From: Flagellimonas profundi
GTDB lineage: Bacteria > Bacteroidota > Bacteroidia > Flavobacteriales > Flavobacteriaceae
DNA length: 64,000 nt
Direction of reading: 5' to 3'
Assembly (NCBI RefSeq): GCF_017313275.1
Contig: NZ_JAFLNM010000003.1
Span: forward strand, 281,261 to 345,260
Numbering within the stretch: position 1 is the first letter of the stretch; the number at the start of each line of letters is the position of its first letter. Shown here in pieces: positions 16,935 through 26,060 of this stretch. The translations under genes and the position numbers were made by a program. The notes beneath the pieces are model-generated. The model had not been told where the DNA came from. It worked only from the letters and a program-made list of their open reading frames with translations, and did no database searches.

Positions 16935-17909
16935 CTATTTTTTACGATCCACCACGTAGTTGACCATAAGCGTGAGGGCGCTTTTGTATTCTGAATCGGG
17001 ATAATTGTCCAAAATGGCCAGAGCTTCGTCCTTAAACTCCAACATTTTGACTACGGCATAATCTAGTCCGCCCTTTTCCTTGACGTAGGCAATAACTTCC
17101 TTAACCCGTTTTTTGTTCTTGTTGTGTTTTTTGATGGAGTTGATCAACCACTTTTTCTTTTCCTTGTCGCTATTGTTCAAGGCGTAGATCAACGGAAGGG
17201 TCATTTTCTGTTCCTTTATATCGATTCCCGTCGGCTTTCCGATTTTTTCCGCACCATAATCAAAAAGGTCGTCCTTAATTTGAAAGGCCATTCCACAGAG
17301 CTCGCCGAACTTCCTAAAAATTTCCACCTCTTCCGAATCGGGTCTAACAGAACAAGCACCCATACTGCAACAGGCGGCTATTAAGGTTGCTGTTTTTTGT
17401 CGGATGATGTCGTAGTACACCTCTTCTGTGATATCCAACAATCGCGCTTTTTCAATCTGAAGCAATTCCCCTTCGCTCATATCACGGACCGCATTGGAAA
17501 TAATATGAAGCAAATCATAATCCTTGTTTTCCAAGGAAACCAAAAGTCCTTTGGAGAAAAGGAAATCGCCTACCAAAACGGCAATTTTATTCTTCCACAA
17601 GGCATTGATGGAGAAAAAGCCCCTGCGCTTGTTACTGTCGTCCACCACATCATCATGCACCAAACTGGCGGTATGTATCAATTCGATGATGGAAGCTCCC
17701 GTATAGGTCCGTTCATTGACCTCCCCGTTCAATAATTTGGCGGTCAAGAAAACGAACATAGGGCGCATTTGCTTACCCTTTCGGTTAACAATGTAGTAGG
17801 TGATCCTGTTGAACAATGCGACTTTGGAGGACATGGACTTGAGGAATTTTTCCTCAAAAAGCTGCATCTCATTTTCTATGGGCTCCCTTATCTGCGAAAC
17901 GATTTTCAA
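16935..17909 (-). CDS. polyprenyl (octaprenyl-type) diphosphate synthase
   Basis: A 324-residue all-helical trans-prenyltransferase that elongates isoprenoid chains for quinones or cell-wall carriers. The first Asp-rich motif HDDVVDD is at about 85-91, GKQMRP at 45-50 contacts diphosphate and the second Asp-rich motif is QIKDDLFDY. KPTGIDIKEQKMTLPLIYAL closes the active site. The chain length cannot be fixed from sequence. It is transcribed alone, and 225 bp separate it from rlmN. Confidence 0.92.
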   Translation of the reverse strand: MKIVSQIREPIENEMQLFEEKFLKSMSSKVALFNRITYYIVNRKGKQMRPMFVFLTAKLLNGEVNERTYTGASIIELIHTASLVHDDVVDDSNKRRGFFSINALWKNKIAVLVGDFLFSKGLLVSLENKDYDLLHIISNAVRDMSEGELLQIEKARLLDITEEVYYDIIRQKTATLIAACCSMGACSVRPDSEEVEIFRKFGELCGMAFQIKDDLFDYGAEKIGKPTGIDIKEQKMTLPLIYALNNSDKEKKKWLINSIKKHNKNKKRVKEVIAYVKEKGGLDYAVVKMLEFKDEALAILDNYPDSEYKSALTLMVNYVVDRKK

Positions 17910-18045
17910 CGTAACGGTGTGGTGTTTGGTTTTGAAACCCTAAAAGTAGGGAAAATGCAAGAGTTGTTGGAATGAAATCGAAGTTTTAAGATACAGTCCT
18001 AAAAGTATCGATGATTTGCAGGGGATGGTATGCTGGTGAAGTGTT

Positions 18046-18094
18046 AAGGGTCAAGGGTCAAGGGTGAAAGGTCAAGGGTGAAGGGTGAAGGGTG
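18046..18094. repeat. seven tandem heptamers, consensus AAGGGTS
   Basis: Seven 7-bp units follow without gaps: AAGGGTC twice, AAGGGTG, AAAGGTC, then AAGGGTG three times. They lie in the 225-bp gap between the polyprenyl synthase start and the rlmN stop. The purine/pyrimidine strand bias is complete apart from T and C. No coding or hairpin potential was found. It is a slippage-prone microsatellite. Confidence 0.9.
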
Positions 18095-18134
18095 GATTAT
18101 AAAACTGTATATTGCTAATTGAACTTTGAAAAAC

Positions 18135-19175
18135 CTAGCTTTTGTTGGCCAGCTGACCACATGCGGCATCAATATCCTTTCCGCGAGATCTACGTATGGT
18201 CACCGTAATGCCATTTCGCTCCAAAGTTTTCTGATACATTTCAATAGCACTATTTGAGGCTTGCTGAAACTCACCGTCATCAATAGGGTTGTACTCAATA
18301 ATATTGACCTTTGACGGGGCAAACCTGCAAAACTTGACCAAGGCATCGGCAGCTTCTTGTGTATCGTTGATGCCTTTCCAAACCACGTATTCGTAGGTGA
18401 TCCTGTTCTTGGTCTTGCTGTACCAATATTCCAGCGCCTCACGAAGGTCTTTTAATGGAAATGTGGAATTAAACGGCATTATGGAAGTACGCACCTCATC
18501 TATAGCGGAGTGAAGGGACACGGCCAAACCGAACTTCACTTCCTCATCAGCCATTTTTTTTATGATCTTGGGCACTCCAGAAGTGGACACCACAATTCTT
18601 TTGGGAGACATCCCCAATCCTTCGGGAGAGGTAATCTTATCGATGGCCTTCAGCACATTGTTGTAGTTCATCAAAGGTTCGCCCATACCCATAAAAACAA
18701 TATTGCTCAACGGTCTGTCAAAATACAAACGGCTCTCATTGTCAATGGCGACCACTTGATCATAAATCTCATCCGGATTCAAGTTTCGCATACGCTTTAA
18801 GCGGGCGGTAGCACAAAATCTACAGTCCAAACTACACCCTACCTGACTGGACACACAGGCAGTTGTTCTGGTTTCCGTGGGAATCAAAACGGATTCAACG
18901 ACCAAACCATCGTGCAATCGAACGGCATTTTTAATGGTACCATCCGAGCTACGTTGCATTTGATCTACGCGAATATGGTTGATCACAAAGTTATCTTCCA
19001 ACATTTTTCGGGTTTCCTTGGAAATGTTGGTCATGGCATCAAAATCGTGGGCAGATTTCTGCCACAACCATTCGTATACTTGGTTTCCACGAAATGCCTT
19101 ATCGCCCTGCTCCACAAAAAAATTACGAAGCTGTTCCTTTGTCAATGCCCGTATGTCCTTTTTTTTGATTTCCAC
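18135..19175 (-). CDS. rlmN: dual-specificity 23S rRNA/tRNA (adenine C2) methyltransferase RlmN
   Basis: A 346-residue radical-SAM enzyme that methylates C2 of A2503 in 23S rRNA and A37 in some tRNAs. The [4Fe-4S] cysteines are Cys114, Cys118 and Cys121 in CSLDCRFC. GEPLMNYNNV matches the SAM-binding GEP motif, and the C-terminal DIDAACGQL contains the Cys that carries the methyl intermediate. Length is typical. It follows queA on the same strand, separated by a terminator. Confidence 0.96.
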   Translation of the reverse strand: MEIKKKDIRALTKEQLRNFFVEQGDKAFRGNQVYEWLWQKSAHDFDAMTNISKETRKMLEDNFVINHIRVDQMQRSSDGTIKNAVRLHDGLVVESVLIPTETRTTACVSSQVGCSLDCRFCATARLKRMRNLNPDEIYDQVVAIDNESRLYFDRPLSNIVFMGMGEPLMNYNNVLKAIDKITSPEGLGMSPKRIVVSTSGVPKIIKKMADEEVKFGLAVSLHSAIDEVRTSIMPFNSTFPLKDLREALEYWYSKTKNRITYEYVVWKGINDTQEAADALVKFCRFAPSKVNIIEYNPIDDGEFQQASNSAIEMYQKTLERNGITVTIRRSRGKDIDAACGQLANKS

Positions 19176-19194
19176 TTCTTAAAGATAAGCAAGA

Positions 19195-19228
19195 AAAAAT
19201 CCCGCTGGCCATAAAGCGAACGGGATTC
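19195..19228 (-). terminator. terminator downstream of queA
   Basis: On the minus strand AATCCCG and CGGGATT form the stem, with inner CGCT/AGCG pairing, followed by a T run. It sits between the queA stop and rlmN. Confidence 0.7.
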
Positions 19229-19248
19229 TTTTTCTATGTGATTTTGTT

Positions 19249-20298
19249 TTATAGAATCAGCATGGCATCCCCGTAGGAATAGAAGCGATAGCCTTCCAAA
19301 ATGGCCTGCTTGTATGCTTTTTTGATCAAATCGTGACCTGCAAACGCAGAGACCATCATCAATAATGTTGATTTTGGCAGGTGAAAGTTTGTGATCATAC
19401 AGTTTGCAATACTGAACTCATATGGAGGGAAGATGAACTTGTTGGTCCAACCCTCGAAGGTGTTCAATGTATGCTCGGAAGATACCGCACTTTCCAATCC
19501 TCTCATTACCGTTGTACCCACGGCACATACTTTTCTTTTATTTGCCTTGGCCGTATTTACGATCTCGGTGGCTTTCTCATCGATCACCAACTCTTCGCTG
19601 TCCATTTTGTGCTTGGACAAGTCCTCTACCTCAACAGGATTAAAGGTTCCCAAACCAACATGAAGTGTTACCTCTGCGAAATTGATTCCTTTAATTTCCA
19701 AACGTTTCAACAAATGCTTGGAAAAGTGGAGACCAGCAGTGGGGGCCGCTACGGCACCTTCGTGCTTTGCATAAATAGTCTGGTAACGTTCCTCATCTTC
19801 AGGGGTAACTTCCCTTTTTATGTATTTTGGAAGCGGTGTTTCCCCCAATTCTCTTAGTTTTCTTCTAAAATCGGTGTAGGAACCATCGTAAAGAAAACGC
19901 AATGTTCTCCCTCTTGAGGTTGTGTTGTCTATAACCTCTGCAACCAAGCTTTCGTCTTCACCAAAATAAAGTTTGTTTCCTATTCGGATTTTTCTTGCCG
20001 GATCTACCAACACATCCCAAAGACGCTGTTCTTGGTTAAGTTCCCTCAATAGGAAAACTTCGATTCTAGCACCGGTTTTTTCCTTGTTACCAAAAAGTCT
20101 TGCAGGAAATACCTTGGTATTGTTCAAGACCATTACATCGTCTTCATCAAAGTAATCAACAAGGTCTTTGAACATTTTATGTTCAATTTTTCCAGTATCC
20201 CTATGAACCACCATTAATTTGGATTCATCCCTGTGTTCCGCAGGATATTCTGCCAATAGTTCCTTGGGCAATTCAAAATTGAAGTTCGATAATTTCAT
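19249..20298 (-). CDS. queA: S-adenosylmethionine:tRNA ribosyltransferase-isomerase QueA
   Basis: 349 residues. QueA transfers the ribosyl group of SAM onto 7-aminomethyl-7-deazaguanine in tRNA, forming epoxyqueuosine. Signatures are [21 protein letters not shown] at the N-terminus, [29 protein letters not shown] and the C-terminal [15 protein letters not shown]. Length is typical. aroA lies upstream on the same strand with an 87-bp gap. Confidence 0.96.
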   Translation of the reverse strand: MKLSNFNFELPKELLAEYPAEHRDESKLMVVHRDTGKIEHKMFKDLVDYFDEDDVMVLNNTKVFPARLFGNKEKTGARIEVFLLRELNQEQRLWDVLVDPARKIRIGNKLYFGEDESLVAEVIDNTTSRGRTLRFLYDGSYTDFRRKLRELGETPLPKYIKREVTPEDEERYQTIYAKHEGAVAAPTAGLHFSKHLLKRLEIKGINFAEVTLHVGLGTFNPVEVEDLSKHKMDSEELVIDEKATEIVNTAKANKRKVCAVGTTVMRGLESAVSSEHTLNTFEGWTNKFIFPPYEFSIANCMITNFHLPKSTLLMMVSAFAGHDLIKKAYKQAILEGYRFYSYGDAMLIL

Positions 20299-20385
20299 GT
20301 GGACTTTTTTTCGGTTTTTTTAAAGAATGGCAAATATACAACCTCGTGATAGCGGATGTCAAGTAATTTGATGATTAAATGTGGT

Positions 20386-21642
20386 TTACAGTTCCTCAAC
20401 GCCAAATCCCAGGATTTTGAGGTCCTCCCAAAAATCGGGATAGGATTTGGAGACCACTTCGGCATCGTTCACTATAAAGTTTGCTTTGAGGGCCAATGGT
20501 CCAAAGGCCATTGCCATTCTGTGGTCGTTATAAGTATCTACGGAGACTCCGGTATTTAAAGTCGGCCAGGCTTTAAGCGTCAAACTTTCGACATCAATAT
20601 CCACTGTAGCCCCGAACTTGCCCAACTCGGTTTGCAATGCGGCCAAGCGGTCGGTTTCCTTGATTGGCAGGGTATGCAGTCCTGTAAGATGACATCCTAT
20701 GCCCAAACCAAGACATGTAACAGCAATGGTCTGTGCAATATCGGGGGCATTGGAAAGCTCGTACTCCAAGTGGGTTGACTTAACACCATTGGTTTTTTTG
20801 AGAAGAATGGTATTATTTGAAAACTTGGTTTCCACACCAAAATCTTTATAGATTTCGGCCAAAACACTATCCCCTTGCAAGGAATTTTGCTTGTAAGAGG
20901 ACAATTGTATCTCCGTACCCGCTTCGCACATGGCTACGATGCTGTAAAAATAGCTGGCCGAGCTCCAATCGGATTCTACGATCAAAGTGGTATCTGCTAC
21001 AGCTTTTTTTGGAGAAACCTTGATGTTGTTTCCTTCAAAGGAAGTTTGCACCCCAATCTGTTCCAATAGGGCCAGGGTCATTTTTATATAGGGAACAGAA
21101 GTGATTTTTCCGATCAGTTCCAATTCAAGACCATTTTCCAAACTGGGTGCCACTAACAGTAAGGCAGATATATACTGGCTACTGATATTGGCCGGAAGAG
21201 AGACCTGGCTCTTATTCAGTTTTTTTCCTTTAATTTTTAACGGTGGGTACCCTTCCGCTTTTTCATATTGAATATCTGCACCTAACGATCGTAGTGCTTC
21301 CACCAATACTTTTATGGGCCGTTCCTGCATACGCTGCGACCCTGTAAGCACAACTTCCTTTCCTTCTTGAGAAGCAAAATAGGCTGTTAAAAACCGCATG
21401 GCAGTACCTGCATGGTGAATATCCACCTCTCCCGTTGATTTGGCCAAACCCTTTTGCATTACTTCGCCATCATCGGAATTGGAAAGGTTTTCTATTTTGA
21501 TGTTAGGGAACAGTGCCCGTAACAACAATGAGCGATTGGTTTCACTTTTGGAACCTGTGATCGCTATTGTTTTTTGGATTTTACTATCGTTGGGCGAGGA
21601 AAGCTGGAGTCTCAATTCTTTAGGGTTTGAATGAATTGTCAA
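20386..21642 (-). CDS. aroA: 3-phosphoshikimate 1-carboxyvinyltransferase (EPSP synthase)
   Basis: 418 residues, step six of the shikimate pathway. SKSETNRSLLLRALF is the N-terminal phosphoshikimate-binding motif, HHAGTAMRFLTAYFA corresponds to the conserved GTAMR loop, and KETDRLAALQTELGKFGA and DHRMAMAF are the C-terminal signatures. The sequence after the N-terminus is more diverged than the type I enzymes of enterics but complete. It supplies chorismate for the aromatic operon at 31-35 kb, though it is not adjacent to it. Confidence 0.94.
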   Translation of the reverse strand: MTIHSNPKELRLQLSSPNDSKIQKTIAITGSKSETNRSLLLRALFPNIKIENLSNSDDGEVMQKGLAKSTGEVDIHHAGTAMRFLTAYFASQEGKEVVLTGSQRMQERPIKVLVEALRSLGADIQYEKAEGYPPLKIKGKKLNKSQVSLPANISSQYISALLLVAPSLENGLELELIGKITSVPYIKMTLALLEQIGVQTSFEGNNIKVSPKKAVADTTLIVESDWSSASYFYSIVAMCEAGTEIQLSSYKQNSLQGDSVLAEIYKDFGVETKFSNNTILLKKTNGVKSTHLEYELSNAPDIAQTIAVTCLGLGIGCHLTGLHTLPIKETDRLAALQTELGKFGATVDIDVESLTLKAWPTLNTGVSVDTYNDHRMAMAFGPLALKANFIVNDAEVVSKSYPDFWEDLKILGFGVEEL

Positions 21643-21684
21643 AACTAGAAAAAACAGCCCTAATGTCCCTTTACGAAGACAACT

Positions 21685-22011
21685 TTATTTAAGCTTTTTG
21701 TTATTTTGATGGCGGTCGTGGTCGCGTTTGGTCTTTAGGTCCAGTTTTTTGTCGAACGCTTCCTGTAAATCAATTCCGGTTTGGTTGGCCAAACAGAGCA
21801 CCACAAAAACCACATCGGCGAGTTCTTCACCCAAGTCCTTGGCTTTATCGGATTCTTTTTCGCTCTGCTCTCCATAACGTCTAGCGATAATGCGGGCCAC
21901 CTCCCCTACCTCCTCTGTAAGCTGGGCCATATTGGTGAGTTCGTTAAAATAACGGACCCCGTGGTTCTTGATCCATTCGTCAACGGCCTTTTGTGCGTTT
22001 TCTATGTTCAC
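21685..22011 (-). CDS. MazG-like nucleotide pyrophosphohydrolase
   Basis: 108 residues, all alpha-helical. The metal-binding EExxE...ExxD pattern is present as EEVGE and, after a short spacer, EELADVVFVV. The family hydrolyses (d)NTPs to monophosphates, acting as a house-cleaning enzyme. It is a single-domain short form. It lies between aroA and the DUF3857 genes, on the same strand. Confidence 0.87.
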   Translation of the reverse strand: MNIENAQKAVDEWIKNHGVRYFNELTNMAQLTEEVGEVARIIARRYGEQSEKESDKAKDLGEELADVVFVVLCLANQTGIDLQEAFDKKLDLKTKRDHDRHQNNKKLK

Positions 22012-22060
22012 CTTTTCTTATTTTATGTCCTTATTGACCACAAAGGTAAGAACAACCTGA

Positions 22061-24031
22061 TTATATCTTTTCAAAAACCAAATAGCTGTTATTTTGGACA
22101 TTCACGGCATTTTCAAACAACTTTTTCACATAGGCATATCCCTCACTGGCATATTGAGTGTATTTTAATTGCAGGGCAAATTGAACCATAATCTGTCCCT
22201 TTGATTCCATGCAATTAAAATGCAAGGTCCCACTATTGCCCGGCAAACCAACATTTATTGAAGAAGGAAGTTCTTTTACCCTGTACCCTTTGGGAACTGT
22301 GAAGTTTGCATAATACCTATAGGTTCTTAAATAACCAAAATCCACAGGGTAATGCCTTGTTTCCGATTCGAAAGGGTTCTTTTTAAAATACTGAACAGTA
22401 AATGGGTTTACCAAAATCGTTTCACCATTATTAACACTTTCCACAGTGAACTCATAATGTTCCACCAATTGCTTTTCGTTCGATTTATCTTGATCTATTT
22501 GGTAATTATCTATCCTGAAATCACCCGCTCCGCTTTTCTCAATTTGATCCAAGTATTCCACTTCTGTCATTGAGGATAGGTTCCTTCTTTTAAAATAGGC
22601 TTCATAACCTCTTGATATTTCATCAAAAACCCCGGTACAGGTGTCGGACTCAAAATCCAAATCAACTTGAAGCCTTATTGATCTAATATTTAATTTTTCC
22701 GGTTCAATATCCAACCAATAACTGCCCTCATCCATATCCATTACCCGGCCATAATAATTAAGGCATCTATATGGAAGCATCCCAAAAGCTAAATTCTTTT
22801 CCGTGGCATCCAACAAATAAGTTGTTCCGTCAATATCAACTTTGGCCACCAAATAATTAAAATCGGTCATCACTGGATGGCTCCTTTTAGGTAATCCGTG
22901 CGCCCGTGTGGACAACAACATCGCATCGGTTTCAATATCCGCGGCATTGAGCAAATTGATCAAGGTAATATTGATTTCTGCCACATTGCCTGATTTTTCA
23001 TCAAAGGCCTGTTTCACCCTATTGTCCCAAAGCACTCCAAATTCATCGTTCCAGGTGTAGTAGGACTGCACAAATTTGTAGATGTTCTTTGCCTTGGTAA
23101 GTTTATCTTCGCTCCCCGCAAGAATATCCAAGGGTATATTTCTTTCGAAATAATTCTTCTTCCTTAATTGACCACCCACATCCGTATCTCCCCGCAGTTT
23201 ACGATCCACATCCCTCCATGATTTTGTATACTTAGTATCTATACCATCAAATCCCAATTCTTCAGACAATTCAAATTCGAGTTTTGACTTATAGTTACTG
23301 GCCCCAAGCATGTATTCCTCATTTTCCTTAAAGGCTGGAACATCTTGCATCACATATTTGAGTACCTCACAGTCCGCAGGTCTATCTCTCCTATGAGGTA
23401 AATAGAAACATCTTTTCGTTAGGGTTGCTTCATTTACATCTAGTTTAAGTTCCCCAATCAAGGTGCGGTTGTATATATAGTTTCCGGGAATCTTAGCGTT
23501 ATATTCCGAATGCACTTTTGGAATACCGTCTTGAAAATTCCATCCACTGAGATTATAGAGAAAGGGTGATTGAATTTCATAGGTATATTCCAACACCGAC
23601 CCTTCCTGAACATTGGGAAACGTGAACCTTTTCTCTGACCAACGTTCATTGATGTCCACGTCATAAATGTTATTTTGGACCAAACTGAACTTTACTTTGC
23701 CGTTGTGTGTGATTGCCTTAATATTACTGACTTTTTCAGTGGTATTTTCGGAATGATAATAGGGAATTTTAATTTCGGCCTCCGAAAACCCTTTTTTATT
23801 AAAAATTTTCTTTTTGGCGTAGTATTTTGTGATCAACATGACGTATCCATTACGGACCTCAAAATAATTTTCCCCTTTTTCATACAGATATACAGCGTGA
23901 GCCGTAGTATCTTTTTCATATGATTCAAGTTCTAACTCAAAAATGGAGAGTTCGCCGAAACCTAAATCCATTTGCCCGTAGGATATTAGACACTGGAAAA
24001 GTATTATTGAAGATATGAGCTTTTTTGCCAT
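22061..24031 (-). CDS. secreted DUF3857/transglutaminase-like protein, catalytic residues lost
   Basis: 656 residues. Signal peptide 1-20 (cleavage after SYGQ region). An N-terminal DUF3857 beta-domain (about 30-240) is followed by a transglutaminase-like fold (about 300-410). The catalytic Cys position is Val350 in SGNVAEIN and the His position is Tyr393 in DFNYLVA; only Asp408 (LLDATEKN) is kept. It therefore cannot be a Cys transglutaminase/protease and is more likely a binding or scaffold protein. A C-terminal beta region follows. It is the last of three tandem paralogues, 13 bp after the second. Confidence 0.82.
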   Translation of the reverse strand: MAKKLISSIILFQCLISYGQMDLGFGELSIFELELESYEKDTTAHAVYLYEKGENYFEVRNGYVMLITKYYAKKKIFNKKGFSEAEIKIPYYHSENTTEKVSNIKAITHNGKVKFSLVQNNIYDVDINERWSEKRFTFPNVQEGSVLEYTYEIQSPFLYNLSGWNFQDGIPKVHSEYNAKIPGNYIYNRTLIGELKLDVNEATLTKRCFYLPHRRDRPADCEVLKYVMQDVPAFKENEEYMLGASNYKSKLEFELSEELGFDGIDTKYTKSWRDVDRKLRGDTDVGGQLRKKNYFERNIPLDILAGSEDKLTKAKNIYKFVQSYYTWNDEFGVLWDNRVKQAFDEKSGNVAEINITLINLLNAADIETDAMLLSTRAHGLPKRSHPVMTDFNYLVAKVDIDGTTYLLDATEKNLAFGMLPYRCLNYYGRVMDMDEGSYWLDIEPEKLNIRSIRLQVDLDFESDTCTGVFDEISRGYEAYFKRRNLSSMTEVEYLDQIEKSGAGDFRIDNYQIDQDKSNEKQLVEHYEFTVESVNNGETILVNPFTVQYFKKNPFESETRHYPVDFGYLRTYRYYANFTVPKGYRVKELPSSINVGLPGNSGTLHFNCMESKGQIMVQFALQLKYTQYASEGYAYVKKLFENAVNVQNNSYLVFEKI

Positions 24032-24044
24032 TCCCTGCTATTGT

Positions 24045-26060
24045 TTATGTTTTGGTCAAAACAATCTTTTCGGACTCTTTTTCGACTATGTGACGATACA
24101 ATTCTTTTAAATCTTGATAATATCGGGCAGGCAAAATCCCACTGTTGATATCCACCTTTACATCAACGCTGACCAAATTTTGATTCACTGTAATATTATA
24201 TATAAACTTCCCTAAATTATCTGGAAGTGCTACTGCAATAGGTTCAGGATAAGACTCTACGACATAGCCATCCGGAATATTTATATTGACAATATATCTA
24301 TCCTCCCAAGGGAAGCCGTAATCAATGGGAAACTCTCGTTTATCCGCTTTGAACGGGTTTTCCAACGTAGCAAGATGAAAAAGTGGTGAAACATACAATT
24401 TACCGGAAATAGCTTCAAAAGCACCCTCTTTTACAAAACCAAAAGATTGAACAACAGGTTTTGACAGATTGCCCTTGTTTTGAATCTCGTAATCGGATAT
24501 TTCAATATCCCCTTGTTTTTTCTCCAAGGATTCCAAAAACGAGTCCTCACTTACACTGAAATATCGGTTACGGAAACTAAATGCATTATATACGGTAAAT
24601 TGCTCTCTAATTTCACCTGAAATGACCCCATCTTCCTGTATATCGACGTTCATCATGGTTACATCCAATGATTTCTTTTTGGGCATTAAGCCAACTTGAG
24701 CTGAACTTCCATCTTCTCGAATTAGCCTACCGGTCCAGTTTAAAGCCCTTAAGGGCATAATATTCGGAAGGCTGTTTTTCTCGGTCGCATCGAACAGAAG
24801 AACATGGTCTTGCATTTCCAATGCAGCAACCACATAGTTAAAACCATCACTTGTTGGAAATAAAGGGATTCCATGAGATCTAGTACTTATTAAAACAGGA
24901 TTTGCCTTAAGGCCTGCATACCTAAACATAGAGGTCAGCATTAAGTTTATTTCTGCCGCATTCCCTGTTTCTTCTTTGTACGCCTTTCGTACACCCCCCG
25001 ACTCACATGTAACTCCAACATAGTTGTTCCAGTTCATCTTGGCTTTTACGAATTCAAAAATTGCAATGGCCTTTTCTTCATCACTGCCCAATCCCTCTAG
25101 CAAGTTTTCCAAATCTTCCTTGAAATAATTGGTTTTGTCCAACTCATTACCAAAATCATCATAATCGTAGATGGACTTGGCCACTCCTTCCCAGGTTAAA
25201 CTATAATTTTTATAGGGACTATTTGGAAATCGGGTCGCTGCAAGCTCAAACTTAATTGATGTACGATAGTTATCTATATTACTTGTATACTTTTCATCCA
25301 ATAGTGCTGGAATATTATCGGTTATCACATGGTGGATATTCTCCATAAATTCCACTTTGCCAGTATGCTTGGTGGTACCCCTTCCAATATACCTGGCCCC
25401 CTGGTCCTTGGTTGTATAAGATACGTTGATAGACCTATTCTCCTTACTTTGATTCACCTCAATCGGATGTGAGCCCTTTCCATATTTTCGAAAAATGAAA
25501 TATTCTGGAATTTCCAATTTTATTTCTACATGATCTAAAGGGATTTGATATTGTAGCTTAAATTCATCCATATACCAATATATTGGTGATGAAACCCTGT
25601 ACTCAATATCCAAAACACTTCCCTCTTTCACATTGGGCATTGTAATGGAAGCCTTGTTTCTGTATTTATTCACCTCTTCTTCGAAAATCCCATCTTTTTT
25701 AAGTTTTTCACTTACCAGTTTATCTCCCTCCATATTGAAAGTATAGCCTTTGATGGACGAGATATTTTCCTCCATACCACTAGCGGCATATAATGGCACC
25801 CCTAAAGTTGCCCATTCAAACCCATCCTTATTATAAATTTTAATCCGATAATTTACTTCCCGAACAAGACTCCACCCCACATTGTTGTCGTAAGTATAAT
25901 GCACCCATTCCTTTTTAAATAAAATGGCCGCATTGGCCTCTGGATCAAGATGGTGTTCCTTGGCCATCACTTCTTCTTTACTGACCTTTCCAAACTTAAA
26001 TTCGTTTGCAAAGCCAAACTGGACTACAATTAGGAACAAAAGGATAAATCTTATTTTCAT
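24045..26060 (-). CDS. secreted DUF3857/transglutaminase-like protein, catalytic residues lost
   Basis: 671 residues with a signal peptide (1-19). Same layout as its downstream paralogue. The Cys site is Ala368 (ETGNAAEIN), the His site Tyr409 (DGFNYVVA), and Asp424 remains (LLFDATEKN). The Gly-Asn-x-Ala-Glu-Ile-Asn motif shared with its neighbour shows that the loss predates their duplication and that the altered site is conserved. Its ATG overlaps the stop of the third paralogue by 4 bases, so all three are one transcript. Confidence 0.82.
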   Translation of the reverse strand: MKIRFILLFLIVVQFGFANEFKFGKVSKEEVMAKEHHLDPEANAAILFKKEWVHYTYDNNVGWSLVREVNYRIKIYNKDGFEWATLGVPLYAASGMEENISSIKGYTFNMEGDKLVSEKLKKDGIFEEEVNKYRNKASITMPNVKEGSVLDIEYRVSSPIYWYMDEFKLQYQIPLDHVEIKLEIPEYFIFRKYGKGSHPIEVNQSKENRSINVSYTTKDQGARYIGRGTTKHTGKVEFMENIHHVITDNIPALLDEKYTSNIDNYRTSIKFELAATRFPNSPYKNYSLTWEGVAKSIYDYDDFGNELDKTNYFKEDLENLLEGLGSDEEKAIAIFEFVKAKMNWNNYVGVTCESGGVRKAYKEETGNAAEINLMLTSMFRYAGLKANPVLISTRSHGIPLFPTSDGFNYVVAALEMQDHVLLFDATEKNSLPNIMPLRALNWTGRLIREDGSSAQVGLMPKKKSLDVTMMNVDIQEDGVISGEIREQFTVYNAFSFRNRYFSVSEDSFLESLEKKQGDIEISDYEIQNKGNLSKPVVQSFGFVKEGAFEAISGKLYVSPLFHLATLENPFKADKREFPIDYGFPWEDRYIVNINIPDGYVVESYPEPIAVALPDNLGKFIYNITVNQNLVSVDVKVDINSGILPARYYQDLKELYRHIVEKESEKIVLTKT

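Noticed and set aside
18046..18094. Short tandem repeats that might be a CRISPR array
   Set aside because: The units are 7 bp and contiguous without spacers, and no cas genes are near.
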